Source of the DNA: Candidatus Gastranaerophilales bacterium
GTDB taxonomy: Bacteria; Cyanobacteriota; Vampirovibrionia; Gastranaerophilales; Gastranaerophilaceae
Assembly: GCA_944323165.1 (NCBI GenBank)
Contig: CALURK010000006.1
Location: 62,001-126,000 of the forward strand
Direction of reading: 5' to 3'
Length of the DNA: 64,000 bases
Shown: positions 26,469 to 33,307 of the stretch, piece by piece
Position numbering within the stretch: the stretch's first letter is position 1
Layout of the letters: the number at the start of each line of letters is the position of its first letter
The notes under the pieces: model-generated
The model's input: the letters and a program-made list of their open reading frames with translations, nothing else
The model's database searches: none
Told to the model about the DNA's origin: nothing
Position numbers and translations under genes: made by a program

Positions 26469-26690
26469 GTAAAGCATGTTTATGTTTTACGAGGGAACGT
26501 TTCATGCGAACCTTTCCTACTGGCAACGAAATAACGGTGTAATGAGTCAAGTAGAGAAAGGAGGGCAGCGAATGCGAAGCTAATAAAAATAGCTATCACC
26601 CTGATGATAGCCATTTTACAAATATTGCTTCTATATTTGTAAAGGAACGGTGCAAGCTCTAGGGTTGCAGCCTAGGGCTTGTTCCCTTAC
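26469..26690. ncRNA. Cluster of hairpins, candidate structured leader RNA
   Basis: Several stems lie in a row in DNA without credible genes. They are GTAAAGCAT/ATGTTTTAC (26469-26490); a terminator-like stem (26585-26615); TTTACAAATA/TATTTGTAAA with a 9-base loop (26615-26643); and a two-part stem GTAAAGGAAC/GTTCCCTTAC plus AAGCTCTAGG/CCTAGGGCTT (26639-26690). The last two share GTAAA and cannot form together. A leftward promoter at 26925-26953 would transcribe the whole block. I recognise no known RNA family; the strand is inferred. Confidence 0.45.
26585..26615 (-). terminator. Leftward terminator within the leader
   Basis: Read leftward: AAT-G-GCTATCA, loop TCAGGG, TGATAGC-T-ATT, then TTTT. 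The 11-base stem includes one G-T pair. Confidence 0.5.
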
Positions 26691-26924
26691 ATGTACATTA
26701 TTTACGATTTTTACTCTTTTGTCAATCCTTCTTAAACCAGTTATTGTTCAAAGATTTTAGTGTGTTTCACATAGCATAAAAGTTTCTCATACTGTTCTTC
26801 ACAGTCTTTATTAACATACTAACCGCTTCAATCTTTGATTTTGCCTTTTTAAAATCCTATTACTCCGTAGCTCGTCTTTTCTGTTCTCCCCGATTAAAGC
26901 ACAAATTACAAATTTTTGGTGAAA

Positions 26925-26953
26925 ATTATACTGAAATGAAAATTTTGTTACAG
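26925..26953 (-). promoter_or_regulatory. Leftward promoter of the control region
   Basis: Read leftward: CTGTAA, 17 bases, TATAAT. The -35 box lies inside the operator at 26945-26963. It would drive transcription through the hairpin cluster toward the late genes. Confidence 0.45.
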
Positions 26954-26963
26954 TTCCTAACAA
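26945..26963. promoter_or_regulatory. Operator copy 1, TTGTTA-N7-TAACAA
   Basis: A dyad with perfect 6-base arms. Together with copy 2 it also forms a 20-base inverted repeat that differs only by two G-T-compatible positions. It overlaps the -35 of the leftward promoter. Confidence 0.6.
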
Positions 26964-26991
26964 CGATTTCTACAGCCTTAAAGTTATAGTG

Positions 26992-27010
26992 TTGTTAAGA
27001 ACCGTAACAA
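26992..27010. promoter_or_regulatory. Operator copy 2, TTGTTA-N7-TAACAA
   Basis: Same dyad as copy 1, 47 bases away centre to centre. It overlaps the -35 of the rightward promoter. One protein bound at both copies would control both directions. Confidence 0.6.
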
Positions 27011-27022
27011 GAATTGTATAAT
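26994..27022 (+). promoter_or_regulatory. Rightward promoter of the first early gene
   Basis: GTTAAG, 17 bases, TATAAT. The predicted start is about 90 bases before the ATG at 27117. The -35 lies within operator copy 2. Confidence 0.5.
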
Positions 27023-27116
27023 TTTAACCAAAACCGCCTACGCTATTTGTAATTCGTGCTGTGTAGTTAAGGGTGTGAACAGAAAAGACGCTCTACTGCG
27101 TAGAAAGGATTTAATT

Positions 27117-27620
27117 ATGGCAAAATCTAAAGATTTCAACGTGTTTTCGTATGTTTATGGCAGACTTTTTGCAGAACAGTATTATGAAAAAGACGGAACT
27201 GGGTGTTTATTTGAAACAACATCTAAAATCTATTCCTGGAAAGGAATATTGTACTGGTTTAAGAAAGAAGGATATCTCATTGATTATGAAATCGGAAATG
27301 TAGATTACAATCATTCAGTAATTGCTTACAAGTTCAATCGTCAGCAATTAACCTTTAAGCCATATATCTCTGTGATTGAGAGAAATCTAAAGAAAAATGC
27401 TCTTGAAATCACCCCTATGGGAGAATTTGTCGCTCAACTTGATAACGACAAAGATAGAGATAAGATTGCAGACGGCTTTGAAGCTCAATTCAAAAAACCT
27501 GTTGAATACCTTGAATCTGCTGACAGGTGTCTTAAAGAATTGAATCAGAAAATAATGGAATCGCTCCGTAAGGCGACTTCCGAATCATCTAATAATGATG
27601 GAGAGCAGAAAGCGGCATAG
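27117..27620 (+). CDS. Orphan early phage protein
   Basis: A 167-residue protein starting at MAKSKDFN after TAGAAAGGAT. It is a mixed alpha/beta protein with an aromatic-rich first half (FSYVYGRLFAEQYY, KGILYWFKKEGYLIDY), a central basic helix and a charged C-terminal helix ending in a Ser/Asn/Gln tail. It stands alone between an operator-controlled promoter and a strong terminator, so it is a single-gene unit. It could be a regulator of this control region or an early anti-host protein. No family is recognised. Confidence 0.65.
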   Translation: MAKSKDFNVFSYVYGRLFAEQYYEKDGTGCLFETTSKIYSWKGILYWFKKEGYLIDYEIGNVDYNHSVIAYKFNRQQLTFKPYISVIERNLKKNALEITPMGEFVAQLDNDKDRDKIADGFEAQFKKPVEYLESADRCLKELNQKIMESLRKATSESSNNDGEQKAA

Positions 27621-27635
27621 TTTGCTTTCTTAATG

Positions 27636-27696
27636 CCCTTTGGATATAGATAATACGCCCTTGCGGGCTATTGTCTATACCAAAGGGTTTTCTTTT
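27636..27696 (+). terminator. Terminator after the first early gene
   Basis: A long imperfect hairpin (CCCTTTGG...ATAGATAATACGCCC, loop TTGC, GGGCTATTGTCTAT...CCAAAGGG) followed by TTTTCTTTT. Confidence 0.8.
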
Positions 27697-27773
27697 CAAT
27701 TATTGTCAATGATTGCAGATAGTTACAATTATTGACTTTTTTAGTTACAAATATAGCAATAAAGGAGGATTTT

Positions 27774-28310
27774 ATGCCAAGTATATGTATTCAAAATTTA
27801 GGTAAATATAATGAAGGTGAGTTGCTTTTTGAATGGGTAGATTTACCTGTTTCAGACGAAGAATTAAATGCAGTATTGAATAGAATTAAAATCTGCAATA
27901 ATGGCAATAATTATTATGATGATTGCGGCAATCCGTATGAGGAAATAATGCTTGCAGATTGGGAAGATTTCGGTGCATATCCTGTATCAGAATGGAGCAA
28001 TATACGTACACTTAATGAAGTTGCAGCATTTTTAGAAGAGCTTAGCAGTGAAGAGAGCGAAGCTTTTGAATATTTCATTGGAAATGGATACAGCTTAGAA
28101 GATGCAAAGTATAAAGTTAAAAATCATGAATATACGTATTTGCAAGCAGAGAATGATACTGATTTGGCTTATACATATATAGAAGAAGTCTATGGTGGTA
28201 TTGAATATGCAAGTCGTAGTTTATTAGAAAGACATTTTGATTATGAATCATACGGAGAAGAGTTGAGTTACGATTATCAGCAAACCACACATGGATATAT
28301 TGCTGCATAA
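27774..28310 (+). CDS. ardA: ArdA antirestriction protein
   Basis: A 178-residue, strongly acidic protein starting at MPSICIQNLG after AAAGGAGGA. It has the ArdA pattern: PSICIQNLGKYNEGELLFEWVDLP (first beta domain), EEIMLADWEDFGAYPVSEWSNI (the ADxEGF-like motif), then the acidic helical domain with FEYFIGNGYSLEDA and LAYTYIEEVYGGIE. ArdA dimers mimic B-form DNA and block type I restriction enzymes. It fits an early role in protecting incoming phage DNA. The length is near the family norm of about 165-180 residues. An iteron-like repeat array follows directly. Confidence 0.9.
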   Translation: MPSICIQNLGKYNEGELLFEWVDLPVSDEELNAVLNRIKICNNGNNYYDDCGNPYEEIMLADWEDFGAYPVSEWSNIRTLNEVAAFLEELSSEESEAFEYFIGNGYSLEDAKYKVKNHEYTYLQAENDTDLAYTYIEEVYGGIEYASRSLLERHFDYESYGEELSYDYQQTTHGYIAA

Positions 28311-28317
28311 AAATATT

Positions 28318-28465
28318 TATTAACTTATAGTAGTTATTATATTTAATATTAACTAATTCTTATTATTAACTACATGTATATATATTAACTAATAGTTAAT
28401 ATTAACTTAAAAAGTTAAACATTAACTACTGGTTAAATCATAACTGATAGAAGTTAGTATTAACA
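28318..28465 (+). repeat. Iteron-like array, eight copies of TATTAACT-type repeats
   Basis: Copies start at 28318, 28347, 28364, 28383, 28400, 28420, 28438 and 28458. Five are exact TATTAACT and the others are CATTAACT, TCATAACT and TATTAACA. Spacing is 17-20 bases apart from the first interval of 29. Inverted AGTTAA half-sites fall between them. The tract is very AT-rich and non-coding. Such arrays serve as replication origins or as multi-site operators. Confidence 0.7.
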
Positions 28466-28559
28466 AAGAGTAGTTGTTAAAGTGCGAGGGGTAGCAAAGG
28501 GTTCAGAGTTTTTCTGTTCCCTTTGTTTATTCCTGCTTAGTAATGGAAAGGAGTTTGTG

Positions 28560-29036
28560 ATGGGTGCATACCTATTTTTCAAAGTGGTTAATAGTAATCA
28601 AGCTGATGAATTTAATAGATTTATGTCAACAACAGATGTGGGTAAAAGATTAATTAATGCAGAAGCCTTTTTGTCGGTTATCGATAATAAAGATATTGAG
28701 ATAGCAAAGCAAGAACCAAATCAACCATTCTTAGAATATTATATAAAACATAAAGGACATGGTGAGTTTAAGGCTTCTGGAATCTCAGATGAAGAAATTA
28801 AATTGTCCGAATGCCAAGATTTAAGTGATTTCTTTGATTTAATTACTGAATTTTTTGTTGCTGCACAAACAAAATTTGAATTGCAATTCGGAGCGTATTC
28901 TTGTGCATTTAATCTTGATGAATATTATTTCAGTATTGAACAAATGAAACGTATTACAAAAAATGGCAAATGTTTATCCGGAAAATCAATAAATCCAGAT
29001 AAATATAATTTATTAAAAAAACTTTTGGAGAAATGA
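28560..29036 (+). CDS. Orphan early phage protein
   Basis: A 158-residue protein starting at MGAYLFFKVV, chosen for GGAAAGGAG upstream; an earlier in-frame start lacks a site. It has an N-terminal beta-hairpin-like start, then helices (ANQADEFNRFM, SDFFDLITEFFVAAQTKFELQF). The next gene's start codon region overlaps its stop. It is the first gene after the repeat array. No recognised family. Confidence 0.6.
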   Translation: MGAYLFFKVVNSNQADEFNRFMSTTDVGKRLINAEAFLSVIDNKDIEIAKQEPNQPFLEYYIKHKGHGEFKASGISDEEIKLSECQDLSDFFDLITEFFVAAQTKFELQFGAYSCAFNLDEYYFSIEQMKRITKNGKCLSGKSINPDKYNLLKKLLEK

Positions 29037-29038
29037 TA

Positions 29039-29557
29039 ATGAAAACAATTTTTAAAACCTATGGAATGCTTAGTAATCAAGAACTTAAACAATATGAAGC
29101 CTGGGCTATTGAAACAGAACAGGACTATTATGATAATGATGAACTTCCTTCTGAAGAAACAATTTATAAATGTATTTGTGCCGATATAGATATTGGGCTA
29201 GAAGATGAAAAATATAATCTTGATAAGGAGCTAGAGGGTAATATCTTATGTATAGCTTCAATTGGTCGTTGGAATGGAAGGTTTCAAGGTTATAAGCTAC
29301 TTGGAAATAATTTAAAAGAAATTTTGCAAGATTTTGCTTGTGATGAATTTCATATTTATTTTGACGGCTTCAATATTAAATCTGAAGGTTGGCATCATGA
29401 CGGTCATAATTATATTGAATTTCGAGAAACTAGGACAGATAAGAATTTGGATAATTTCTTGGAAATTATATACTCTGGTAAAGAACTTACACGCAGTATC
29501 ATAAATTACTATACCAAGTCGCTTAAACCCTATGTGAAAGCAATTTATGGCTGGTAA
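29039..29557 (+). CDS. Conserved mobile-element hypothetical protein
   Basis: A 172-residue protein from MKTIFKTYG, with GGAG eight bases upstream; an ATG six bases earlier sits too close to the site. The core segment GRWNGRFQGYKLLGNNLKEI...HIYFDGFNIKSEGWHHDGHNYIEFRE resembles a family I have seen in conjugative elements and phages of gut Firmicutes; its function is unknown to me. The HHDG motif could bind metal. Acidic. Confidence 0.6.
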   Translation: MKTIFKTYGMLSNQELKQYEAWAIETEQDYYDNDELPSEETIYKCICADIDIGLEDEKYNLDKELEGNILCIASIGRWNGRFQGYKLLGNNLKEILQDFACDEFHIYFDGFNIKSEGWHHDGHNYIEFRETRTDKNLDNFLEIIYSGKELTRSIINYYTKSLKPYVKAIYGW

Positions 29558-29616
29558 AAAGAGTGATAGATTGGTTTGATACAAATAATTAAAATAAAAG
29601 AAAGGAAATTTAACTA

Positions 29617-29754
29617 ATGAATAAACAGGAAAAAGAATTTATGGAAAAGATTTTAAAACAATTCTTTGGTGATGATTATGCTAAAAAAGTCAGTATTATT
29701 GATGATAAACGAACTGTATATATTAATGTATTGAATCAAGATAATTTGAAATAA
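29617..29754 (+). CDS. Tiny early protein
   Basis: A 45-residue protein, MNKQEKEFMEKILKQF and onward, preceded by AGAAAGGAAAT. It is a charged helix followed by a short beta stretch (VYINVLNQDN). Terminated by a hairpin 30 bases later. The case rests on the ribosome-binding site and operon context. Confidence 0.5.
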   Translation: MNKQEKEFMEKILKQFFGDDYAKKVSIIDDKRTVYINVLNQDNLK

Positions 29755-29784
29755 ATATATACAGTTGTTAGCTAAACTATGCAG

Positions 29785-29814
29785 CAGACGATATTTTATC
29801 GTCTGTTTTTTCTT
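29785..29814 (+). terminator. Rho-independent terminator
   Basis: CAGACGAT, loop ATTTT, ATCGTCTG, then six T and CTT. It closes the transcription unit holding the two orphans and the tiny gene. Confidence 0.85.
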
Positions 29815-29845
29815 GTCAAATTCACTAAAAAGAAAGGAGTAAATT

Positions 29846-30289
29846 ATGGGTTTAGACATGTACTTAAACAAAAAAACGTATGTTGGAGCTAATTATGACT
29901 TTAATAACGTTACAGGAACACTTGCACTGAAAAGAAATGATGTTCCAATTCCGATTAATTTAAACAAAATACGCTATATTCTTGAAGAACAGGCATACTG
30001 GAGAAAAGCAAATCAAATACATAGGTGGTTTGTAAATAATGTTCAAGAAGGTGTTGATGATTGTGGGATTTATGAGGTCTATGGAGAACAACTACTAGAA
30101 CTTGTTGAATTATGTAGGCGTGTATTAGCAGATCATTCTTTAGCGGATTCTTTGTTGCCTTCGCAAGAAGGCTTTTTCTTTGGTAGCACAGAATATGATG
30201 AATACTACTTTGCTGACTTAGAAAGCACTATTGAGCAACTTGAAGATGTAGAACCAGATACTTGGTATGAATATTCTTCAAGCTGGTAA
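29846..30289 (+). CDS. Conserved phage/mobile-element hypothetical protein
   Basis: A 147-residue protein preceded by AAAGGAG. It has the signature MGLDMYLNKKTYV at the start, YWRKANQIHRWFV in the middle and LLPSQEGFFFGSTEYDEYYFADLESTIEQLE near the end. I recognise this layout as a widespread phage and plasmid hypothetical family without a known role. Acidic C-terminus. It begins a new tightly spaced group of small genes. Confidence 0.7.
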   Translation: MGLDMYLNKKTYVGANYDFNNVTGTLALKRNDVPIPINLNKIRYILEEQAYWRKANQIHRWFVNNVQEGVDDCGIYEVYGEQLLELVELCRRVLADHSLADSLLPSQEGFFFGSTEYDEYYFADLESTIEQLEDVEPDTWYEYSSSW

Positions 30290-30299
30290 GGAGTTTGAT

Positions 30300-30473
30300 A
30301 TGAAACGAAATTGGAATTGGAAGCTAACCCCAATGGGAACTCTGTTGATATTCAACGGTAAATCTTTGTATTGGGAATATGAAGGCTGTGGCGAGCTTAA
30401 TGAAAAAGAGCAGGAACAGTTTGTTAAAGAAGTTATTGAAGAATATAAGGATATTTTAGATGGAAATTTGTAA
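30300..30473 (+). CDS. Small early protein
   Basis: A 57-residue protein starting at MKRNWNWKLTP after AAGGAG, 10 bases after the previous stop. It has a short beta start followed by an acidic helix (NEKEQEQFVKEVIEEYKDIL). The 3' end overlaps the next gene by 14 bases. Unknown function. Confidence 0.55.
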   Translation: MKRNWNWKLTPMGTLLIFNGKSLYWEYEGCGELNEKEQEQFVKEVIEEYKDILDGNL

Positions 30474-30654
30474 CATTGATATAAAATGTCCTCGTTGTAA
30501 TGGCGGATTATACAAATCAAGCAAAGAAGATTTTGCATACTATTGTCCGGCATGTAATGAGGATTTTTACAGTTTTGAAGTTATAGGAGTAGTAATATGT
30601 ACAAACGAATTGATGTCGAGGACAAAACAAACGAATATGTGGAAGAATACTTAA
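30460..30654 (+). CDS. Small zinc-ribbon protein
   Basis: A 64-residue protein. CPRC (residues 10-13) and CPAC (29-32) form a Cys4 zinc ribbon. AAGGAT lies upstream. The last 58 bases overlap the next gene in a different frame, so the region past the ribbon may be poorly constrained. Possible nucleic-acid or protein adaptor. Confidence 0.55.
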   Translation: MEICNIDIKCPRCNGGLYKSSKEDFAYYCPACNEDFYSFEVIGVVICTNELMSRTKQTNMWKNT

Positions 30655-31019
30655 CCAAATTACAAGTAATAGATGATGCTACGAGATATTATCATGAACA
30701 TTTTACAATGGACGATGATTATGATAAGGATTTTGAAGTAAAAACTTATGAACAATCTATAAGCTTCTGGGAAGCTAACGGTTATAGAATTGAGGAAGAA
30801 CAACCAGACGATTATCAATGTCCGGTTTGTATTAGTCAAAATATAGAATGTCTCGGCAGTGAAATAGATGGACTGCTATTATCCTACCGATATTGTTGTA
30901 AGAATTGTCATGCAACGTTTGATGGCAATTATGAGTTAAATTTTACAGGTTATGATAATATTGTGAAAGACAAAAATTTTACTGAACCGAATGAAATAAG
31001 CCAACAACACGCCCGATGA
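30597..31019 (+). CDS. Zinc-ribbon early protein
   Basis: A 140-residue acidic protein with TAGGAG upstream of its ATG. The N-terminal helical half contains many Asp/Glu/Tyr; the C-terminal ribbon has CPVC and, 22 residues on, CKNC. It converges with the repressor gene and overlaps its 3' end by 41 bases. Unknown function. Confidence 0.6.
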   Translation: MYKRIDVEDKTNEYVEEYLTKLQVIDDATRYYHEHFTMDDDYDKDFEVKTYEQSISFWEANGYRIEEEQPDDYQCPVCISQNIECLGSEIDGLLLSYRYCCKNCHATFDGNYELNFTGYDNIVKDKNFTEPNEISQQHAR

Positions 31020-31668
31020 TTTTAAAATGCAAGGATTTATCAATTATGAACGGTGGGAAGCTTTGATTTTTTGATACAGCTATAACATTATCATTACTTC
31101 TACTTAGCTGTTTGCACATCATCTCACCATTATAATTAAAAGCGTATATGCAACCGTTGCGAATATTTGTTTGAGATTTATCAACTAATAACATATCATT
31201 GTCATTAATCTCCGGAAGCATACTATCACCTTTGGCATAAATTATTTCTGTCATGTGTTTATTAGCTTTGAAAAAATCAAGCAGTTTATTTGGTAGAGAT
31301 AATTTATCGGTAATATCTTCATCATAAACATCTCTTCCTGTACCGCAACTTGCAGACACTTCGGCACGAACAGGAATATTGGAATTTTCGGATTCATTAT
31401 AATCTTTTCGTGTATCTATATAGAGTTTTTGGTATAACTGTGAATTTGTAGCATTAATATTTTCTAAATGTTTTACTAAGCGTAACTGTTCTTTTAGAAG
31501 CAGGTATGAATCATTTTTAAATTTTAAGCTTATATTCTGTCTTGTTGTATCAAGAATCTCTGCATATTCTGTTGCAGAAATTTTTTCAATTTCTTTTGCA
31601 TATTGTTCAAAAATATCTTTATGTTTAAATTTAGTTCTAATGTCTTGTAAAGATTCTATAATAGCCAT
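30979..31668 (-). CDS. LexA/CI-like phage repressor with S24 peptidase domain
   Basis: A 229-residue protein starting at MAIIESLQDI after AAGGAGAG; upstream codons have no site and cover the operator. The N-terminal helical part includes an HTH-like segment (SATEYAEILDTTRQNISLKFKND, 31-53). The C-terminal peptidase has a Cys-Gly cleavage pair (C108-G109 in SASCGTG), nucleophile S149 (KGDSMLP) and general base K186 (EMMCKQLS). It is expected to hold lysogeny and to cleave itself during the SOS response. It is transcribed against the early genes; two identical operators lie upstream, one 17 bases before its start codon. Confidence 0.9.
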   Translation of the reverse strand: MAIIESLQDIRTKFKHKDIFEQYAKEIEKISATEYAEILDTTRQNISLKFKNDSYLLLKEQLRLVKHLENINATNSQLYQKLYIDTRKDYNESENSNIPVRAEVSASCGTGRDVYDEDITDKLSLPNKLLDFFKANKHMTEIIYAKGDSMLPEINDNDMLLVDKSQTNIRNGCIYAFNYNGEMMCKQLSRSNDNVIAVSKNQSFPPFIIDKSLHFKIIGRVVGLFHSVQ

Positions 31669-31684
31669 AACTCTCCTTATATCA

Positions 31685-31704
31685 GTGTCAATATGTATTG
31701 ACAC
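31685..31704. promoter_or_regulatory. Repressor operator 1
   Basis: TGTCAATATGTATTGACA, a dyad with 8-base arms extended by one more G-C pair here. It lies directly upstream of the repressor start, so it should serve autoregulation. Confidence 0.8.
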
Positions 31705-31806
31705 ATTGTATTGAACAAAAAATTTTACAAATTGCAATATCTTGCCCTTACAGACAGTTTTTCGCACTTCCTAGCTATGACAAATTGTAATGCAATATTT
31801 TTTTAT

Positions 31807-31824
31807 TGTCAATATGTATTGACA
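31807..31824. promoter_or_regulatory. Repressor operator 2
   Basis: Identical 18-base dyad 121 bases from operator 1. Its right arm contains the TTGACA -35 of the rightward early promoter, so bound repressor would block it. Confidence 0.85.
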
Positions 31825-31847
31825 GATTAACAAAGTCGATTAATAAT
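31819..31847 (+). promoter_or_regulatory. Rightward promoter of the replication block
   Basis: TTGACA (inside operator 2), 17 bases, AATAAT. It lies about 130 bases ahead of the first gene of the rightward replication/recombination operon. The rest of the 31669-31976 gap shows no gene. Confidence 0.6.
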
Positions 31848-31976
31848 ATAAACAACATTTTAATTTTAGAGAGAGTAGGTTTTAAGGGCAATACAAATCA
31901 AAACCCCATAGCAAGACTGTCTTTTTATGTCTTATCTATGCAGGTTTAGTTGTTGTGCCAAAGAAAGGAGAAGAAA

Positions 31977-32156
31977 ATGAAGGTTAAAGAGGTTATTGAA
32001 GAATTAGAAAGGATTGAGAACAAAGATGCTGAACTGATTTTAGCCTTTGCAGACGGCAGTGATACGACAGATTATGCTTTTATTGAAGATAACACTGCCT
32101 ATAATGATTACACATATCTTACTGTTAATGGCAGTTTCGATAATGAACTTTACTAA
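31977..32156 (+). CDS. Small acidic early protein
   Basis: A 59-residue protein starting at MKVKEVIEEL after GAAAGGAGA. An N-terminal helix is followed by short beta strands, with many Asp/Glu. It is the first gene of the repressor-controlled operon, 20 bases before the exonuclease gene. Its place would suit a Cro-like, anti-host or recombination accessory protein, but no HTH is seen. Confidence 0.6.
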   Translation: MKVKEVIEELERIENKDAELILAFADGSDTTDYAFIEDNTAYNDYTYLTVNGSFDNELY

Positions 32157-32176
32157 ACACAGAAAGGAGTAAACTT

Positions 32177-33121
32177 ATGTTTACCGCAGAAGAACGCAGA
32201 AAGTATATTGGCGGTTCTGATATTGCATCAGTTATGATGATGAGCAGATGGAAAACCCCATTAACTTTGTGGCTTGAAAAAACTGGAGAAATTGAACCTG
32301 ATGATCTATCAGATAATGAAGCTGTTCAACTTGGTGTAGAACTTGAAGATTTTGTTGCACAGAAATTTGCAAAAGAAATTGGCAAAAAAGTCCGCAAAAC
32401 AAATAAAATATACTTTCATAAAAAATATCCATTTCTTGCCGCTCACGTTGATAGACTTATTGTAGGTTCTGAAGAGTTATTGGAATGTAAAACTTGCAGT
32501 AGCTATAAGCAAGATGAATGGAAAGACGAAGTAATAATAGTAGAAGAAAATGGCGAGAAAAAAGAAATTATAAAGCAGAATACCCCTTATGAATATGTTT
32601 TGCAGTGCATTTGGTATATGGGAATTTTAGGTAAAAAAGTTTGTTATATTGCAGTCCTAATTGGCGGTCAAAAATTTAAGTACCGAAAAATTGAATTTGA
32701 TGCAGAATTATTTAATATTATGGTGGATATGGCTGTAGAATTTTGGAATTGTGTTCAGACAAAAACCATGCCTGCATTAAGTCCGGAAGATAGTAATACA
32801 TTATCAAAGGTATATTCTACGCATAGCGAGGATTATTTAGAATATCAAGATGTCGAAGAGAAGATTGAGAAATTACAGGAAGTCAAAGCAGGAATAAAAA
32901 CTCTTGATGTAGAAAAGAAGATGTTAGAAGCAGAACTCAAAAATATCATTAACACCCATGCCGGAATTTTAACCGATAAATTCAAGGTATCTTGGTTATC
33001 GGAAGAAAGACCTGTCGTAAATACTGAACGTCTAAAAGCAGATAATTTGTATGAAAAATATACGGATAAATCAACCACTCGGTCTTTAAAAGTATTTTTA
33101 AAACAGAAAAAAGCTGCATAA
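32177..33121 (+). CDS. YqaJ-family phage exonuclease
   Basis: A 314-residue protein preceded by AGAAAGGAG. It has the lambda-exonuclease/YqaJ fold markers: RRKYIGGSDIASVM (8-20), E55/E57 in the LGVELEDFVAQKF helix, D92 in AAHVDRL and E103-x-K105 in ELLECKT. A C-terminal coiled coil (about 225-275) precedes a basic end. It degrades one strand from DNA ends and hands the tail to the annealase RecT encoded next, giving RecET-type recombination for phage DNA concatemer or repair. Confidence 0.9.
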   Translation: MFTAEERRKYIGGSDIASVMMMSRWKTPLTLWLEKTGEIEPDDLSDNEAVQLGVELEDFVAQKFAKEIGKKVRKTNKIYFHKKYPFLAAHVDRLIVGSEELLECKTCSSYKQDEWKDEVIIVEENGEKKEIIKQNTPYEYVLQCIWYMGILGKKVCYIAVLIGGQKFKYRKIEFDAELFNIMVDMAVEFWNCVQTKTMPALSPEDSNTLSKVYSTHSEDYLEYQDVEEKIEKLQEVKAGIKTLDVEKKMLEAELKNIINTHAGILTDKFKVSWLSEERPVVNTERLKADNLYEKYTDKSTTRSLKVFLKQKKAA

Positions 33122-33148
33122 CCAACTATTTGAAAGGATTAAATCAAA

Positions 33149-33307
33149 ATGAGATGCGAATTTTGCGGTGGTACGCCACGCAAGAATGAGCTAATAGTAT
33201 CATTTGGGTACTATTATTGCCCATTCTGCGGTGAAAATATGGGAAATGTACGCCAATATAACAAGAAAAAAAAGAAAAAAGGTCGCAAGACAGAAAGGAT
33301 GGTATGA
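33149..33307 (+). CDS. Tiny zinc-ribbon protein between exonuclease and annealase
   Basis: A 52-residue protein. CEFC (C3, C6) and CPFC (C24, C27) form a Cys4 ribbon, followed by a strongly basic tail with seven consecutive Lys/Arg-type residues. AAAGGA lies upstream, and the stop overlaps the recT start in an ATGA, so the two are translationally coupled. The basic tail suggests nucleic-acid binding. Confidence 0.65.
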   Translation: MRCEFCGGTPRKNELIVSFGYYYCPFCGENMGNVRQYNKKKKKKGRKTERMV

